Part shown: piece by piece, positions 1-9,036 of the stretch
How the letters are laid out: each line of letters opens with the position of its first letter
How positions within the stretch are numbered: position 1 is the first letter of the stretch
Assembly (NCBI GenBank): GCA_030843315.1
Contig: JAUUPT010000014.1
Location: forward strand, 10,626 to 74,625
Source: Bacteroidaceae bacterium
Lineage (GTDB): Bacteria; Bacteroidota; Bacteroidia; Bacteroidales; Bacteroidaceae
Length of the DNA stretch: 64,000 nucleotides
Direction of reading: 5' to 3'
Notes under the pieces: model-generated
Seen by the model: the letters and a program-made list of their open reading frames with translations, nothing else
What the model was told of the DNA's origin: nothing
Database searches by the model: none
Position numbers and translations under genes: made by a program

Positions 1-193
1 AATGGCTGAAGTTGCTGTGTACTAATGGATGGGTGAAAATTCCTAACATGCCGCGTTGCTGCATCGGGTAGACTCCCAACTGTGTAAAGTCCCAATCCAT
101 ACCTATCTCCAGGAACTTCAAAATGTATAAAGTAAACAATAGGAATAGTGGTATAATGGCAGCCAATGCCATTCTGCGTATATCATGCTTCAT
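1..193 (-). CDS. Rhomboid family intramembrane serine protease, N-terminal part (cut by window edge)
   Basis: An open frame begins at an ATG whose complement is at 191-193 and runs off the left edge, giving 64 codons. The protein starts MKHDIRRMALAA, continues into a hydrophobic first membrane segment (about residues 9-26), and reaches HPLVHSNFSH just before the edge. The His-Pro-Leu-x-His-x-Asn/Asp-x-x-His stretch is the conserved rhomboid segment that precedes the catalytic Ser helix. The Ser and His catalytic residues lie outside the window. It is transcribed divergently from the glycogen operon. The family cleaves membrane proteins within the bilayer; the substrate here is unknown. Confidence 0.75.
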   Translation of the reverse strand, partial: MKHDIRRMALAAIIPLFLLFTLYILKFLEIGMDWDFTQLGVYPMQQRGMLGIFTHPLVHSNFSH

Positions 194-271
194 ATTCCGT
201 ACATCAAATGCTATTTTTGTACAATACTACGCAATATTTGACTAAAAACCGAAAATAAACTGACTTTTTAT

Positions 272-301
272 TTTGTCTGTAATCTTTAATTTGTATTTTT
301 G
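272..301 (+). promoter_or_regulatory. Candidate promoter of the glycogen operon
   Basis: TATTTTTG at 294-301 fits the Bacteroides -7 consensus TAnnTTTG. A TTTG at 272-275 lies 18 bp upstream, one base short of the usual 19-21. Transcription would start near 308, giving a leader of about 57 nt that contains a small GCTACA/TGTAGC hairpin at 308-324. Nothing else is recognisable between the divergent starts at 193 and 366. Confidence 0.45.
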
Positions 302-365
302 GGCATCGCTACATGGCTTGTAGCGCATGGTACCTGAATAATTAACCTTTAAATAATGCACAACT

Positions 366-2306
366 ATGAGTTATTTACGATTTGACAAGACGCTGATGAT
401 CAATCTGCAAGAATCTTTACCAAGGGAGATTTTGCGGACGAATAAGTCTGGCGCCTATCATTGTACAACAATTGTAGATTGTAACACACGCAAATATCAC
501 GGTTTGTTGGTGATACCTGTCCCCAACCTGGACGATGAAAATCATGTGCTGCTATCTTCTTTGGACGAAACGGTAATTCAGCACGGTGCGGAGTTCAACC
601 TGGGTTTGCATAAATATCAAGGAGACAACTTTAGTCCGATGGGGCACAAGTACATCCGCGAATTCGACTGTGAACATATCCCGGCAACTACTTACCGTGT
701 GGGAGGCGTTATCCTCCGCAAAGAAAAAGTCTTTGTACATCATGAGAACCGGATTTTGATCCGCTATACCTTGGTTGATGCCCATTCGGCAACTACGCTT
801 CGGTTCCGCCCCTTCCTGGCATTCCGCAGCGTACGCGAGTATACGCACGAAAATGCGCAGGCAAGCCGTGACTACCAGTTGGTGGAAAACGGCATCAAGA
901 CCTGTTTGTATCCCGGTTATCCGGAGCTGTACATGCAGTTGAACAAAAAGAACGAGTTCCACTACCAGCCCGACTGGTATCGTGGTATCGAGTATCCTAA
1001 AGAGCAAGAACGCGGATATGACTTCAACGAAGACCTCTACGTGCCCGGCTATTTCGAAGTGGATATAAAGAAAGGAGAAAGCATTGTTTTCTCTGCCGGC
1101 ATATCCGAGATTTCTCCGCGCAGGCTGAAACAGACCTTCGAAGCAGAAGTGGAGGACCGTACTCCGCGCGACAGTTTCTATCATTGCCTGAAAAACTCGG
1201 CACACCAGTTCCACAATAAACAAGGTGATGAGCACTATGTGCTTGCCGGTTATCCGTGGTTCAAATGCCGTGCACGTGACATGTTTATCTCTTTGCCCGG
1301 ACTGACTCTGGCGGTGGACGAGCTGGATGAGTTTGAAGATGTAATGAAAACAGCCGAAAAGGCCATCCGCGAGTTTATGAACGGAGACGCTCCTTCTTAT
1401 AAGATTTATGAGATGGATCATCCGGATGTGCTGTTGTGGGCTATCTGGGCTTTGCAGCAATATGCCAAAGAAACTTCGCGCGAGCGTTGCAGGCAGATGT
1501 ACGGAAAACTGCTGGAAGAAATCATGGGCTATATCCTCGACCGTAAGCACGATAACCTCTTCTTGCACGAAAACGGATTGCTTTACACCAACGGGAAAGA
1601 AAAGGCTGTGACGTGGATGAACTCCACGGTGAACGGAGTCCCGGTAATTCCCCGTACAGGCTATATTGTAGAAGCGAATGCTTTATGGTACAATGCACTC
1701 TGTTTCGTGGGCGACATGGTTCGCGAAGGAGGCAATGACGTACTTGCCGACCACTTGAATGCCCAGGCAGCAGTGACCGGGAAGTCCTTTGTTGAAGTGT
1801 TCCGCAATGAATATGGCTATCTGTTCGACTATGTAGACGGCTATATGATGGACTGGAGCGTTCGTCCGAATATGTTGTTTACGGTTGCTTTCGATTATTC
1901 CCCGCTGGACAGGGCGCAGAAGAAGCAGATACTCGACATCGTGACAAAAGAATTACTGACTCCGAAAGGCTTGCGTACGCTGAGCCCCAAGAGTGGCGGA
2001 TACAATCCGAACTATGTAGGGCCGCAGATACAGAGAGATTATGCCTATCATCAGGGAACGGCCTGGCCGTGGCTGATGGGTTTCTACATGGAAGCTTACC
2101 TGCGCATTTACAAGATGAGCGGCGTGTCGTTTGTAGAAAGGCAACTGATTGGTATGGAAGATGAAATGACCTCCCATTGCATCGGAACACTACCGGAGTT
2201 GTTCGATGGTAATCCTCCGTTTACCGGCCGGGGTGCAGTATCTTTTGCCATGAATGTGGCGGAAATTCTGCGCATCTTGAAGTTATTGTCTAAGTATAAT
2301 TTATAA
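366..2306 (+). CDS. Glycogen debranching enzyme, amylo-alpha-1,6-glucosidase type (GH133-like)
   Basis: This 646-residue cytoplasmic protein has the two-part build of bacterial and archaeal amylo-alpha-1,6-glucosidases. An N-terminal beta-rich domain (about 15-225, PF12439-like) contains TTIVDCNTRKYHGLLV and is followed by a helical (alpha/alpha) barrel (about 270-640, PF06202-like). The barrel holds the conserved segment AGYPWFKCRARDMFISLPG (about 294-311) and a late YHQGTAWPW motif. It hydrolyses alpha-1,6 branch stubs in glycogen or imported alpha-glucans. There is no signal peptide. It is the first gene of a tight operon: the GT4 gene begins 15 bp after its stop and the GH57 gene follows. 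This three-gene order is common in Bacteroides, which supports the assignment. Confidence 0.9.
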   Translation: MSYLRFDKTLMINLQESLPREILRTNKSGAYHCTTIVDCNTRKYHGLLVIPVPNLDDENHVLLSSLDETVIQHGAEFNLGLHKYQGDNFSPMGHKYIREFDCEHIPATTYRVGGVILRKEKVFVHHENRILIRYTLVDAHSATTLRFRPFLAFRSVREYTHENAQASRDYQLVENGIKTCLYPGYPELYMQLNKKNEFHYQPDWYRGIEYPKEQERGYDFNEDLYVPGYFEVDIKKGESIVFSAGISEISPRRLKQTFEAEVEDRTPRDSFYHCLKNSAHQFHNKQGDEHYVLAGYPWFKCRARDMFISLPGLTLAVDELDEFEDVMKTAEKAIREFMNGDAPSYKIYEMDHPDVLLWAIWALQQYAKETSRERCRQMYGKLLEEIMGYILDRKHDNLFLHENGLLYTNGKEKAVTWMNSTVNGVPVIPRTGYIVEANALWYNALCFVGDMVREGGNDVLADHLNAQAAVTGKSFVEVFRNEYGYLFDYVDGYMMDWSVRPNMLFTVAFDYSPLDRAQKKQILDIVTKELLTPKGLRTLSPKSGGYNPNYVGPQIQRDYAYHQGTAWPWLMGFYMEAYLRIYKMSGVSFVERQLIGMEDEMTSHCIGTLPELFDGNPPFTGRGAVSFAMNVAEILRILKLLSKYNL

Positions 2307-2321
2307 TAAGGAGGAACGAAG

Positions 2322-3587
2322 ATGAAAGTTTTAATGTTTGGATGGGAGTTTCCTCCAAAAATATATGGCGGTCTTGCGGTTGCTTCTTATGGAATAACTA
2401 AGGGATTGTGTGCGCAGGGCGATGTGGAGACGACATTCTGTATGCCGAAGCCGTGCGGAGAAGAAGAAAAGTTCTTGAATATAGTAGGCATGAACCAGGT
2501 GCCTATCGTGTGGCGTGATGTGGATTACGGCTATTTGCAGTCGCGTCTGCAAAGTTCCACGCCGGAAGAGTATTACGCTTTCCGCGACCATATTTATGCC
2601 GATTTCTCTTATATGCATGTCAATGATATCGGCTGCATGGAGTTTGCCGGCGGTTATCCCGGAAATCTGCACGAAGAGATTAACAACTTCTCGGTCATAG
2701 CAGGGGTTGTGGCGCGTAAGCAGGAGTTTGACATTATTCATGCCCACGACTGGCTGACGTATCCTGCCGGCGTACACGCCAAGATGGTGAGCGGCAAACC
2801 GCTCTGCATCCATGTGCACGCCACCGATTTCGACCGTTCGCGCGGGAAGGTGAATCCTACCGTTTATTCTATCGAGAAGAACGGTATGGACTATGCAGAC
2901 TGCATCATGTGCGTGTCCGAACTTACCCGCCGCACCGTTATCAATGAGTATCACCAGAATCCGAAGAAAGTATTTGCCATGCACAATGCTGTTTATCCGC
3001 TTTCGCAAGAATATCAGGACATTCCGCGTCCCGACCATTCGAAAGAGAAAGTGGTGACGTTCCTTGGACGCATCACCATGCAGAAAGGACCGGAATACTT
3101 TGTGGAGGCGGCATCGCTGGTATTGAAGCGTGCGCGCAACATCCGTTTCGTAATGGCGGGTTCGGGAGATATGCTGAATGCTATGATCAATCTGGCTGCC
3201 GAACGCGGCATTGCCGACCGCTTCCACTTCCCGGGCTTTATGAAGGGCAAGCAGGTGTATGACGTATATAAGAACAGCGATGTGTTCGTGATGCCTTCCG
3301 TATCCGAGCCTTTCGGTATTGCCCCGCTCGAAGCCATGCAGTGTGGAACGCCTTCTATCATCTCGAAGCAATCGGGATGCGGTGAAATCCTCGACAAGGT
3401 AATCAAGACCGACTATTGGGATATCCATGCAATGGCCGATGCCATTTATTCCCTCTGCACCAATCCGTCCCTCTTCAATTATCTTCAGGAAGAAGGTAAG
3501 AAGGAAGTGGATGGGATCACGTGGGAGAAGGTCGGCTTGAGGATCCGTGCCCTCTACGAGGATGTGTTAAGAAACTATGGTAAATAA
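2322..3587 (+). CDS. GT4-type glycosyltransferase, glycogen synthase-like
   Basis: This 421-residue cytoplasmic GT-B enzyme opens with MKVLMFGWEFPPKIYGGLAV, the nucleotide-sugar glucosyltransferase start with a G-G-L loop. A second domain begins near residue 240 with VVTFLGRITMQKGPEYFVEA. The retaining EX7E motif is visible as SEPFGIAPLE, with glutamates E329 and E337. Family members transfer glucose from a nucleotide sugar to alpha-glucans, and the neighbouring debranching and GH57 enzymes point to glycogen. It is annotated as glycogen synthase in related genomes, but a different alpha-glucan product cannot be excluded. An AGGAGG-like site (AAGGAGGAACGAAG) precedes the start, unusually strong for Bacteroides. 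Confidence 0.85.
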   Translation: MKVLMFGWEFPPKIYGGLAVASYGITKGLCAQGDVETTFCMPKPCGEEEKFLNIVGMNQVPIVWRDVDYGYLQSRLQSSTPEEYYAFRDHIYADFSYMHVNDIGCMEFAGGYPGNLHEEINNFSVIAGVVARKQEFDIIHAHDWLTYPAGVHAKMVSGKPLCIHVHATDFDRSRGKVNPTVYSIEKNGMDYADCIMCVSELTRRTVINEYHQNPKKVFAMHNAVYPLSQEYQDIPRPDHSKEKVVTFLGRITMQKGPEYFVEAASLVLKRARNIRFVMAGSGDMLNAMINLAAERGIADRFHFPGFMKGKQVYDVYKNSDVFVMPSVSEPFGIAPLEAMQCGTPSIISKQSGCGEILDKVIKTDYWDIHAMADAIYSLCTNPSLFNYLQEEGKKEVDGITWEKVGLRIRALYEDVLRNYGK

Positions 3588-3604
3588 TAAAACAATAAAT
3601 AGAA

Positions 3605-4972
3605 ATGAGAACTATCTGTCTTTATTTTGAGATACATCAAATTATTCATTTGAAACGGTATCGTTTCTTTGATATAGGTGTCGATCATTATTATTATGAT
3701 GACTATGCCAATGATACGAGCATCAACGAAGTGGCTGAACGCTCCTACATTCCGGCACTGAACACCCTGATTGAAATGGTGAAGACCTCCGGTGGTGCAT
3801 TGAAAGTAGCTTTGTCCATTTCGGGTGTGGCGTTGGAACAACTGGAAATTCATGCTCCTGCCGTCATAGACCTGTTGCAACAATTGAACGATACCGGTTG
3901 CTGCGAGTTTCTGGCAGAACCTTATTCCCACGGACTTTCTTCGCTGGTAAATGAAGATTGCTTCAAGGAAGAAGTGATGCGCCAGAGTGCGAAGATGAAA
4001 CAAATGTTCGGCAAAGCTCCGAAAGTGTTCCGTAACTCGGGATTGATTTATTCGGATGAGATTGGTGCGATAGTAGCCGGTATGGGCTTTAAGGGGATGT
4101 TGACCGAAGGAGCTAAACACGTGTTGGGCTGGAAGAGTCCGCACTACGTTTACCACTGTGCCATGAGTCCCAATCTGAAACTGTTGCTGCGTGACTTTAA
4201 GCTTTCCGATGACATCAGCCTGCGTTTCTCTAACTCCGAATGGAGCGAGTATCCGCTGTTTGCCGATAAATACATCAATTGGATTGATGCTTTGCCACAG
4301 GAAGAACAGGTAATCAATATCTTTATGGAACTTTGTGCACTGGGTATGGCGCAACCGCTGTCGTCCAATATCCTGGAGTTCCTGAAAGCGTTGCCTGCCT
4401 GTGCAAAGGAGAAAGGCATCACCTTCTCAACGCCTACCGAGATTATCACGAAGCTGAAATCTGTATCCCAGTTGGATGTTCCGTACCCGATGTCTTGGGT
4501 GGACGAGGAAAGAGATACCAGTTGCTGGCTGGGTAACACGATGCAGCGCGAAGCATTCAATAAGCTGTATAGCGTGGCAGGACGTGTGCTCCTTTGTGAC
4601 GACCGTCGCATCAAGCAGGACTGGGATTACTTGCAGGCAAGTAATAACTTCCGCTTCATGACTACCAAGAACAGTGGAGTAGGCTTGAATCGTGGCATCT
4701 ATGAGTCTCCTTACGACGCCTTTACCAACTATATGAATATTCTTGGTGACTTTATCAAACGTGTTGATTCCCTTTATCCGATAGACATTGACAATGAAGA
4801 ACTGAACGCTTTGTTGACTACTATCAAGAATCAGGGCGACGAGATAGAAGAGTTGCATAAAGAGCTGGAAAAGGCACAGGCAAAGTTGGAGAAGGGAAAA
4901 ACTGCCAAACCTGCCGCCAAGGCTACGGCTAAACCTGCTGCTAAAAAGACTGTAAAGAAAGAAGCAGAATAA
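3605..4972 (+). CDS. GH57 family alpha-amylase-like glycosidase
   Basis: This 455-residue protein begins MRTICLYFEIHQ, which carries the GH57 HQ motif (H11-Q12). It is followed by GH57-like blocks GCCEFLAEPYSHGLSSL (about 98-114) and a later FSNSEWSEYPL segment. GH57 enzymes are retaining alpha-glucan hydrolases or branching/transferase enzymes, and the length and operon position fit the Bacteroides alpha-amylase type. There is no signal peptide, so it acts in the cytoplasm. The last ~55 residues are a coiled-coil-like stretch (EIEELHKELEKAQAKLEKG) ending in a Lys/Ala/Pro-rich tail (AKPAAK repeats), reminiscent of histone-like tails and outside the catalytic domain. It starts 17 bp after the GT4 stop. 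Confidence 0.85.
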   Translation: MRTICLYFEIHQIIHLKRYRFFDIGVDHYYYDDYANDTSINEVAERSYIPALNTLIEMVKTSGGALKVALSISGVALEQLEIHAPAVIDLLQQLNDTGCCEFLAEPYSHGLSSLVNEDCFKEEVMRQSAKMKQMFGKAPKVFRNSGLIYSDEIGAIVAGMGFKGMLTEGAKHVLGWKSPHYVYHCAMSPNLKLLLRDFKLSDDISLRFSNSEWSEYPLFADKYINWIDALPQEEQVINIFMELCALGMAQPLSSNILEFLKALPACAKEKGITFSTPTEIITKLKSVSQLDVPYPMSWVDEERDTSCWLGNTMQREAFNKLYSVAGRVLLCDDRRIKQDWDYLQASNNFRFMTTKNSGVGLNRGIYESPYDAFTNYMNILGDFIKRVDSLYPIDIDNEELNALLTTIKNQGDEIEELHKELEKAQAKLEKGKTAKPAAKATAKPAAKKTVKKEAE

Positions 4973-4986
4973 GTTTATCTGCTATT

Positions 4987-5035
4987 CCATAAAAAAAGTC
5001 TCCCGCTCAATCCGAGCGGGAGACTTTTTTTATGG
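4987..5035. terminator. Bidirectional terminator between GH57 and DUF4270 genes
   Basis: A perfect 22-bp inverted repeat (4987-5008 and 5014-5035, 5-nt loop AATCC) has a GC-rich core GTCTCCCGCTC and A/T runs on both outer sides. RNA from either strand folds into a hairpin with a U-run, so it can end the rightward glycogen operon and the leftward DUF4270 transcript. Confidence 0.9.
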
Positions 5036-5054
5036 AAATATCTTGTTGATATTG

Positions 5055-6644
5055 TTATTCATTAAAGCTTGTATAAGTCACCTCTATCTTTATCGGAGAT
5101 TTGACCTGACCGCTTGCATCCTTTTCGGGACCACCTCTGAGCTTGGCATATCCGGGTTTCAAGTCATTCTCTACAGCTGTTAAAATCGGGTTGTTCTGGT
5201 TGGATGTATCATAAGTCACATTCACCGGAATGAGCAATACTTTATCCCAGTCTTTGGTTGCTTCGTCCGTATTCCAATCATTTTCCCATTTCGCTTCATC
5301 CCAAGCGCTGCCGGCTTTCTCTTTCGCGGCTTTCTTGGCTGCTTGCTTTTCGTTGATGCAGGTTGTCACTAAGCGGGCTATATTGCTGAATGTATATTGA
5401 TTGGTTGCTATGTTATTGTGCGTTACGGTAAATGATGTAATATTATCCGTGACCTTATTTGTTTCGAAGAAGCTCTTTAATTCTTTCTTGCGTATCAACA
5501 GCACGTTTTTAGGAGCACTCATGCGATATTTAAAGTTACTGTTTCCCTCATCATAATTGGTGAAGGTCATTTTTACGGCATTAAGCGTGTCCTTGGATAA
5601 TTTCTTGTATATCTCATCGTATGGTATGGTAGCTTCGGTGAAGATACCGGCGGGAGACTTGATATAAGTATGTTCGGTTTCTGCTGCTTTCTGCTTAATC
5701 ATGTCGGAATTCAAGAACTGATTGGCTTGAATAACTTCTTTGGTAGAGGCAAATACAGTCTGCAAACTATAATATAAAGAGTCTGTTCCATCCTTCTTTT
5801 TCAGTGCCACACCCGTTGTGTCATCTACCGCGTGGAAACGGAATTGCATTTGTAAATCTACCTGGTCTATGTATAGGATGGTTCCGTCTGCCTGATCGCA
5901 TTGAACGTATACACCCTTGAATACCTTGTCGATAAAGGTAGCTGCATCTTTAAAGTATTCCGGATGCTCCCGGTATACCTTTAATATTCTGTCTTCACCG
6001 AATGTCTTTTTATCCAAGGGGAAGACTATGTTCGGATAGAATGTATATTTGTTATTTTGATCTTTCTCGAATCTTACTGAGTCCGGGATGGAAGTATCGT
6101 AAGCTGAGTAGGCTTTAAGACCCAGCAGAGACTTGGAATCGAACTTGTTATAATATTCTTCCGGATTGACGTTGGTGTAGCGGTTTTTATCGAGCTTTTT
6201 ATCCAATTCGAATAATTTCATACGGCAGGCACTCAGAGAGTCGCCGAACCAGCTCCTGTAAAATACTACTAATTGGGCGGATACTACACTATCGCCCGCC
6301 ATGATTCCTGTTCCGGTTTTAGTTTCGGGATCGTATTTATATACTTCCGGAAGAGTAAAGCCGTCTGTACAATTCAGTTCGGTCATGAAACTGGTTTCGT
6401 AGTAACCGAATTCCGGGTCTGTGAATTTCCCTACATACCCGGTGCTGGTTTTGGCATATACGGAATCGATGGCAAAAGAGCGTGTTGTTACGTCAAAAGT
6501 AGTGGTATTTGCAGATATGCCGTCGGAGCCGGGAAGCATTCCCAAACCTAATGAACCGGTGTTATCATCGCATCCAAAGAAAGCCAGGACTGCAAAAAGC
6601 AATGCCCCTATGAATTTTACTTTCCCTATGTATCTTACTTTCAT
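5055..6644 (-). CDS. DUF4270 family lipoprotein
   Basis: This is a 529-residue exported protein. The N-terminus has a hydrophobic stretch ending in a lipobox-like LAFFGC, with Cys25 followed by DDNTGSLGLGMLPGSD, a start typical of the Bacteroidota DUF4270 family. The rest is beta-strand-rich with no catalytic motif that I recognise. It is transcribed after the short glycogen-synthase-like gene (22-bp gap), a pairing also seen in other Bacteroides. Its function is unknown; a cell-surface or periplasmic role is inferred only from the lipoprotein signal. Confidence 0.8.
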   Translation of the reverse strand: MKVRYIGKVKFIGALLFAVLAFFGCDDNTGSLGLGMLPGSDGISANTTTFDVTTRSFAIDSVYAKTSTGYVGKFTDPEFGYYETSFMTELNCTDGFTLPEVYKYDPETKTGTGIMAGDSVVSAQLVVFYRSWFGDSLSACRMKLFELDKKLDKNRYTNVNPEEYYNKFDSKSLLGLKAYSAYDTSIPDSVRFEKDQNNKYTFYPNIVFPLDKKTFGEDRILKVYREHPEYFKDAATFIDKVFKGVYVQCDQADGTILYIDQVDLQMQFRFHAVDDTTGVALKKKDGTDSLYYSLQTVFASTKEVIQANQFLNSDMIKQKAAETEHTYIKSPAGIFTEATIPYDEIYKKLSKDTLNAVKMTFTNYDEGNSNFKYRMSAPKNVLLIRKKELKSFFETNKVTDNITSFTVTHNNIATNQYTFSNIARLVTTCINEKQAAKKAAKEKAGSAWDEAKWENDWNTDEATKDWDKVLLIPVNVTYDTSNQNNPILTAVENDLKPGYAKLRGGPEKDASGQVKSPIKIEVTYTSFNE

Positions 6645-6666
6645 AGTTATAATTGTCTAATCTATT

Positions 6667-7491
6667 TTATTCTTGTTCTGTTCCCCATACTTTGTCGTAG
6701 AAGTCGTTGCAGGCTTCGGCAAAGGTTTCGGGAGATTGGTATTCTAATATCGGTTTACCGATTTCGCGGGCGTAATTCAGCACTTCTTCATTGACGTGTT
6801 CGCTTTGTTGGATAACGCCGTCGGAGAAGTCCACAGCCAGTTTGCAAAGTGCGGTATAGTCAATCGGGTCTTTCAATCCGGCAATATCTTTCTTGGTAAT
6901 ACCTTTCAGCAACAGTTTGCTGGAAAAATCGGAGTGGAAAGAGCCTTTGAAGTCGTCGTCGTAAAGTGAGAACACAACTTTGGCGTCTCTGAAAGAAGGT
7001 TCGTCCTTATACGCTTTCTTGATGTACAGGGGTGCCAAAGCAGTCATCCAGCCATGGCAGTGGATGATATCCGGACACCAGCGCAGTTTCTTTACCGTTT
7101 CCAATACGCCCCGGGCATAGAAGATGGCGCGGGCATCGTTGTCTTCATATTCATTGCCGTTCTCGTCGGTGGCCTGCATGCGGTTTTGGAAGTAATCATC
7201 GTTGTCGATGAAATACACCTGCATACGGGCTGACTGGATAGATGCAACTTTAATGATGAGCGGATGGTCGGTGTCATCTATAATGAGGTTCATACCGGAG
7301 AGGCGTATCACTTCGTGCAGTTGGTTCCTGCGTTCGTTGATATTTCCCCATTTGGGCATAAACGTTCTGATTTCTCTGCCTTTTTCTTGGATAGCCTGAG
7401 GTAGGTTTCTACCTATAAGGGACATCTCGGACTCTGAAACGTAGGGGGTAATCTCTTGTGTAATATATAAAACCTTGTTCGCCTTTGTCAT
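6667..7491 (-). CDS. Short GT5 glycogen/starch synthase-like protein (N-terminal domain only)
   Basis: This 274-residue protein matches the N-terminal Rossmann domain of GT5 glycogen synthases: KVLYITQEITPYVSESEMSLIG at the start, then IIHCHGWMTALAPLYIKKAY (about 142-161). The C-terminal GT-B domain with the EX7E residues is absent; the frame ends with YDKVWGTEQE rather than being interrupted. Full GT5 synthases are about 480 residues, so this is a half-length form. The same short form is common in Bacteroides, which argues against a recent truncation. Whether it is catalytic is doubtful; it could be regulatory or partner the GT4 enzyme. It is divergent from panC and co-directional with the DUF4270 gene. 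Confidence 0.75.
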   Translation of the reverse strand: MTKANKVLYITQEITPYVSESEMSLIGRNLPQAIQEKGREIRTFMPKWGNINERRNQLHEVIRLSGMNLIIDDTDHPLIIKVASIQSARMQVYFIDNDDYFQNRMQATDENGNEYEDNDARAIFYARGVLETVKKLRWCPDIIHCHGWMTALAPLYIKKAYKDEPSFRDAKVVFSLYDDDFKGSFHSDFSSKLLLKGITKKDIAGLKDPIDYTALCKLAVDFSDGVIQQSEHVNEEVLNYAREIGKPILEYQSPETFAEACNDFYDKVWGTEQE

Positions 7492-7516
7492 AATAACAAT
7501 GTTCTCAATTATTCTG

Positions 7517-7550
7517 CAAAGATATAAAAAAAATCGCGCAATAAAGCAAA
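7517..7550 (-). promoter_or_regulatory. Candidate promoter for the short GT5 gene
   Basis: On the minus strand TATCTTTG (7524-7517) matches TAnnTTTG, and a TTTG (7550-7547) lies 22 bp upstream, one base beyond the usual spacing. The start codon at 7491 is about 25 nt downstream of the -7 box. The remaining divergent region up to 7737 is AT-rich and shows no other clear element. Confidence 0.5.
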
Positions 7551-7737
7551 TAGGGGCTGTCTATAATTCCTTATGAATTGTTAACTGCTTGTTATTCAGT
7601 ACTACATGAGCTAAATGAATTACTACAATGGATACTAAGTTTTGCATTAATTTGCGATATTTCTTCTTTATATGCTAAATAATGGTTTATTTTGCACCGC
7701 TTTTGCGAACAACCAAATTATTATATAACCGATAAAA

Positions 7738-8583
7738 ATGGAAATAGTACATACTATCAAGGACTTGCAAGCCGGACTTTCGGCTTTGAGAGCTCAAGGT
7801 AAGAAGGTGGGCCTGGTGCCTACGATGGGTGCCTTGCATGCCGGTCATGCTTCACTGGTGAAACGTTGCGTGTCAGAGAATGATGCTACTGTGGTGAGCG
7901 TATTTGTAAATCCGACCCAGTTTAACGATCAGAATGATTTAGTAAAATATCCCCGTACGCTGGAGGCCGATTGCCGCTTGCTGGAGGAGTGTGGAGCGGC
8001 GTATGTCTTTGCCCCTTCGGTAGAAGAGATGTACCCGGAACCTGATACGCGTCAGTTTAGCTATGCCCCCCTGGATACGGTGATGGAGGGAGCGTTCCGT
8101 CCGGGACATTTCAATGGTGTCTGCCAGATTGTGAGCAAGTTGTTTGATGCCGTGAAGCCGGACCGTGCTTACTTTGGAGAGAAAGATTTCCAGCAGTTGG
8201 CTATCATCCGCGAGATGGTTCGCCAGATGAAGTATCCTTTGGAGATTGTGGGGTGTCCCATTGTTCGCGAAGCCGACGGCTTGGCTCTGAGTAGCCGTAA
8301 TGCCCGTTTATCTGCCGAAGAACGCAAAAATGCTTTAAAAATATCGCAGACTTTGTTTGAAAGTCGTACCTTTGCGACCTCGCATACGGTGGCCGAGACA
8401 CAGAAGTTTGTAGAAGATGCCATTGCAGCCGCTCCCGGTTTGCGCCTGGAATACTTTGAACTGGTGGACGGAAACACGTTGCAGAAGATTGCCGATTGGG
8501 CAGATACTTCTTATGCAGTGGGCTGTATCACAGTGTTCTGCGGAGAGGTTCGCTTGATTGACAATATCAAGTACAAAGAGTAA
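7738..8583 (+). CDS. panC: Pantothenate synthetase
   Basis: This 281-residue enzyme is the usual family length. It joins pantoate and beta-alanine with ATP to make pantothenate, on the route to coenzyme A. Visible motifs are [16 protein letters not shown] (about 26-41, the ATP-binding HIGH-like motif), FVNPTQFND, the [16 protein letters not shown] block near 145-160, and the LALSSRN segment near 182-188. The neighbouring panD supplies the beta-alanine substrate, so the two form a functional pair with a 22-bp gap. Confidence 0.97.
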   Translation: MEIVHTIKDLQAGLSALRAQGKKVGLVPTMGALHAGHASLVKRCVSENDATVVSVFVNPTQFNDQNDLVKYPRTLEADCRLLEECGAAYVFAPSVEEMYPEPDTRQFSYAPLDTVMEGAFRPGHFNGVCQIVSKLFDAVKPDRAYFGEKDFQQLAIIREMVRQMKYPLEIVGCPIVREADGLALSSRNARLSAEERKNALKISQTLFESRTFATSHTVAETQKFVEDAIAAAPGLRLEYFELVDGNTLQKIADWADTSYAVGCITVFCGEVRLIDNIKYKE

Positions 8584-8605
8584 TAAACTAAAAAGTACCA
8601 ACCTT

Positions 8606-8959
8606 ATGATGATTGAAGTGTTGAAGTCGAAAATCCATTGTGCCCGCGTCACGGAAGCCAACCTGAACTATATGGGAAGCATCACGATTGACGAGGATTT
8701 GATGGATGCTGCCAACATGATTGCCGGTGAGAAAGTGTATATTGCCGACAATAATAATGGTGAGCGTTTTGAAACCTACATTATTAAGGGTGAGCGTGGT
8801 TCGGGTAAGATTTGCCTGAACGGTGCGGCAGCCCGCAAGGTGCAGCCGGATGATATCGTTATCATCATGTCGTACGCTTTGATGGATTTTGAAGAAGCCA
8901 AGTCGTTCAAGCCGTCGGTGATCTTTCCCGACCCGGTGACGAACAAAGTGGTGAAGTGA
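8606..8959 (+). CDS. panD: Aspartate 1-decarboxylase (pyruvoyl-dependent)
   Basis: This 117-residue proenzyme decarboxylates aspartate to beta-alanine for pantothenate synthesis. The self-cleavage site is visible as Y22-M-G24-S25; Ser25 becomes the pyruvoyl cofactor after cleavage. An open frame extends upstream to 8558, but that start overlaps the panC 3' end. Starting at 8606 ([16 protein letters not shown]) puts the cleavage pair at 24/25 as in the E. coli enzyme, so 8606 is chosen. It is co-transcribed with panC. Confidence 0.95.
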   Translation: MMIEVLKSKIHCARVTEANLNYMGSITIDEDLMDAANMIAGEKVYIADNNNGERFETYIIKGERGSGKICLNGAAARKVQPDDIVIIMSYALMDFEEAKSFKPSVIFPDPVTNKVVK

Positions 8960-8979
8960 TTCTTCATAAAATAAAGAGG

Positions 8980-9012
8980 AAGCCCTGCTTACAGATGATG
9001 TAGGCAGGGCTT
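8980..9012. terminator. Terminator between panD and the fused flavoprotein gene
   Basis: AAGCCCTGC (8980-8988) pairs with GCAGGGCTT (9004-9012), with a TAC/GTA extension into the loop. T-rich sequence follows on the plus strand and A/T-rich sequence on the other side, so it can serve both convergent genes. Confidence 0.8.
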
Positions 9013-9036
9013 TCTTTTGTACTTATAAGTAGTGCG

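Noticed and set aside
5055..7491. Truncated glycogen synthase as a recent pseudogene
   Set aside because: The frame ends without stop-codon debris or leftover second-domain sequence, and the short form recurs in the genus as far as I recall.
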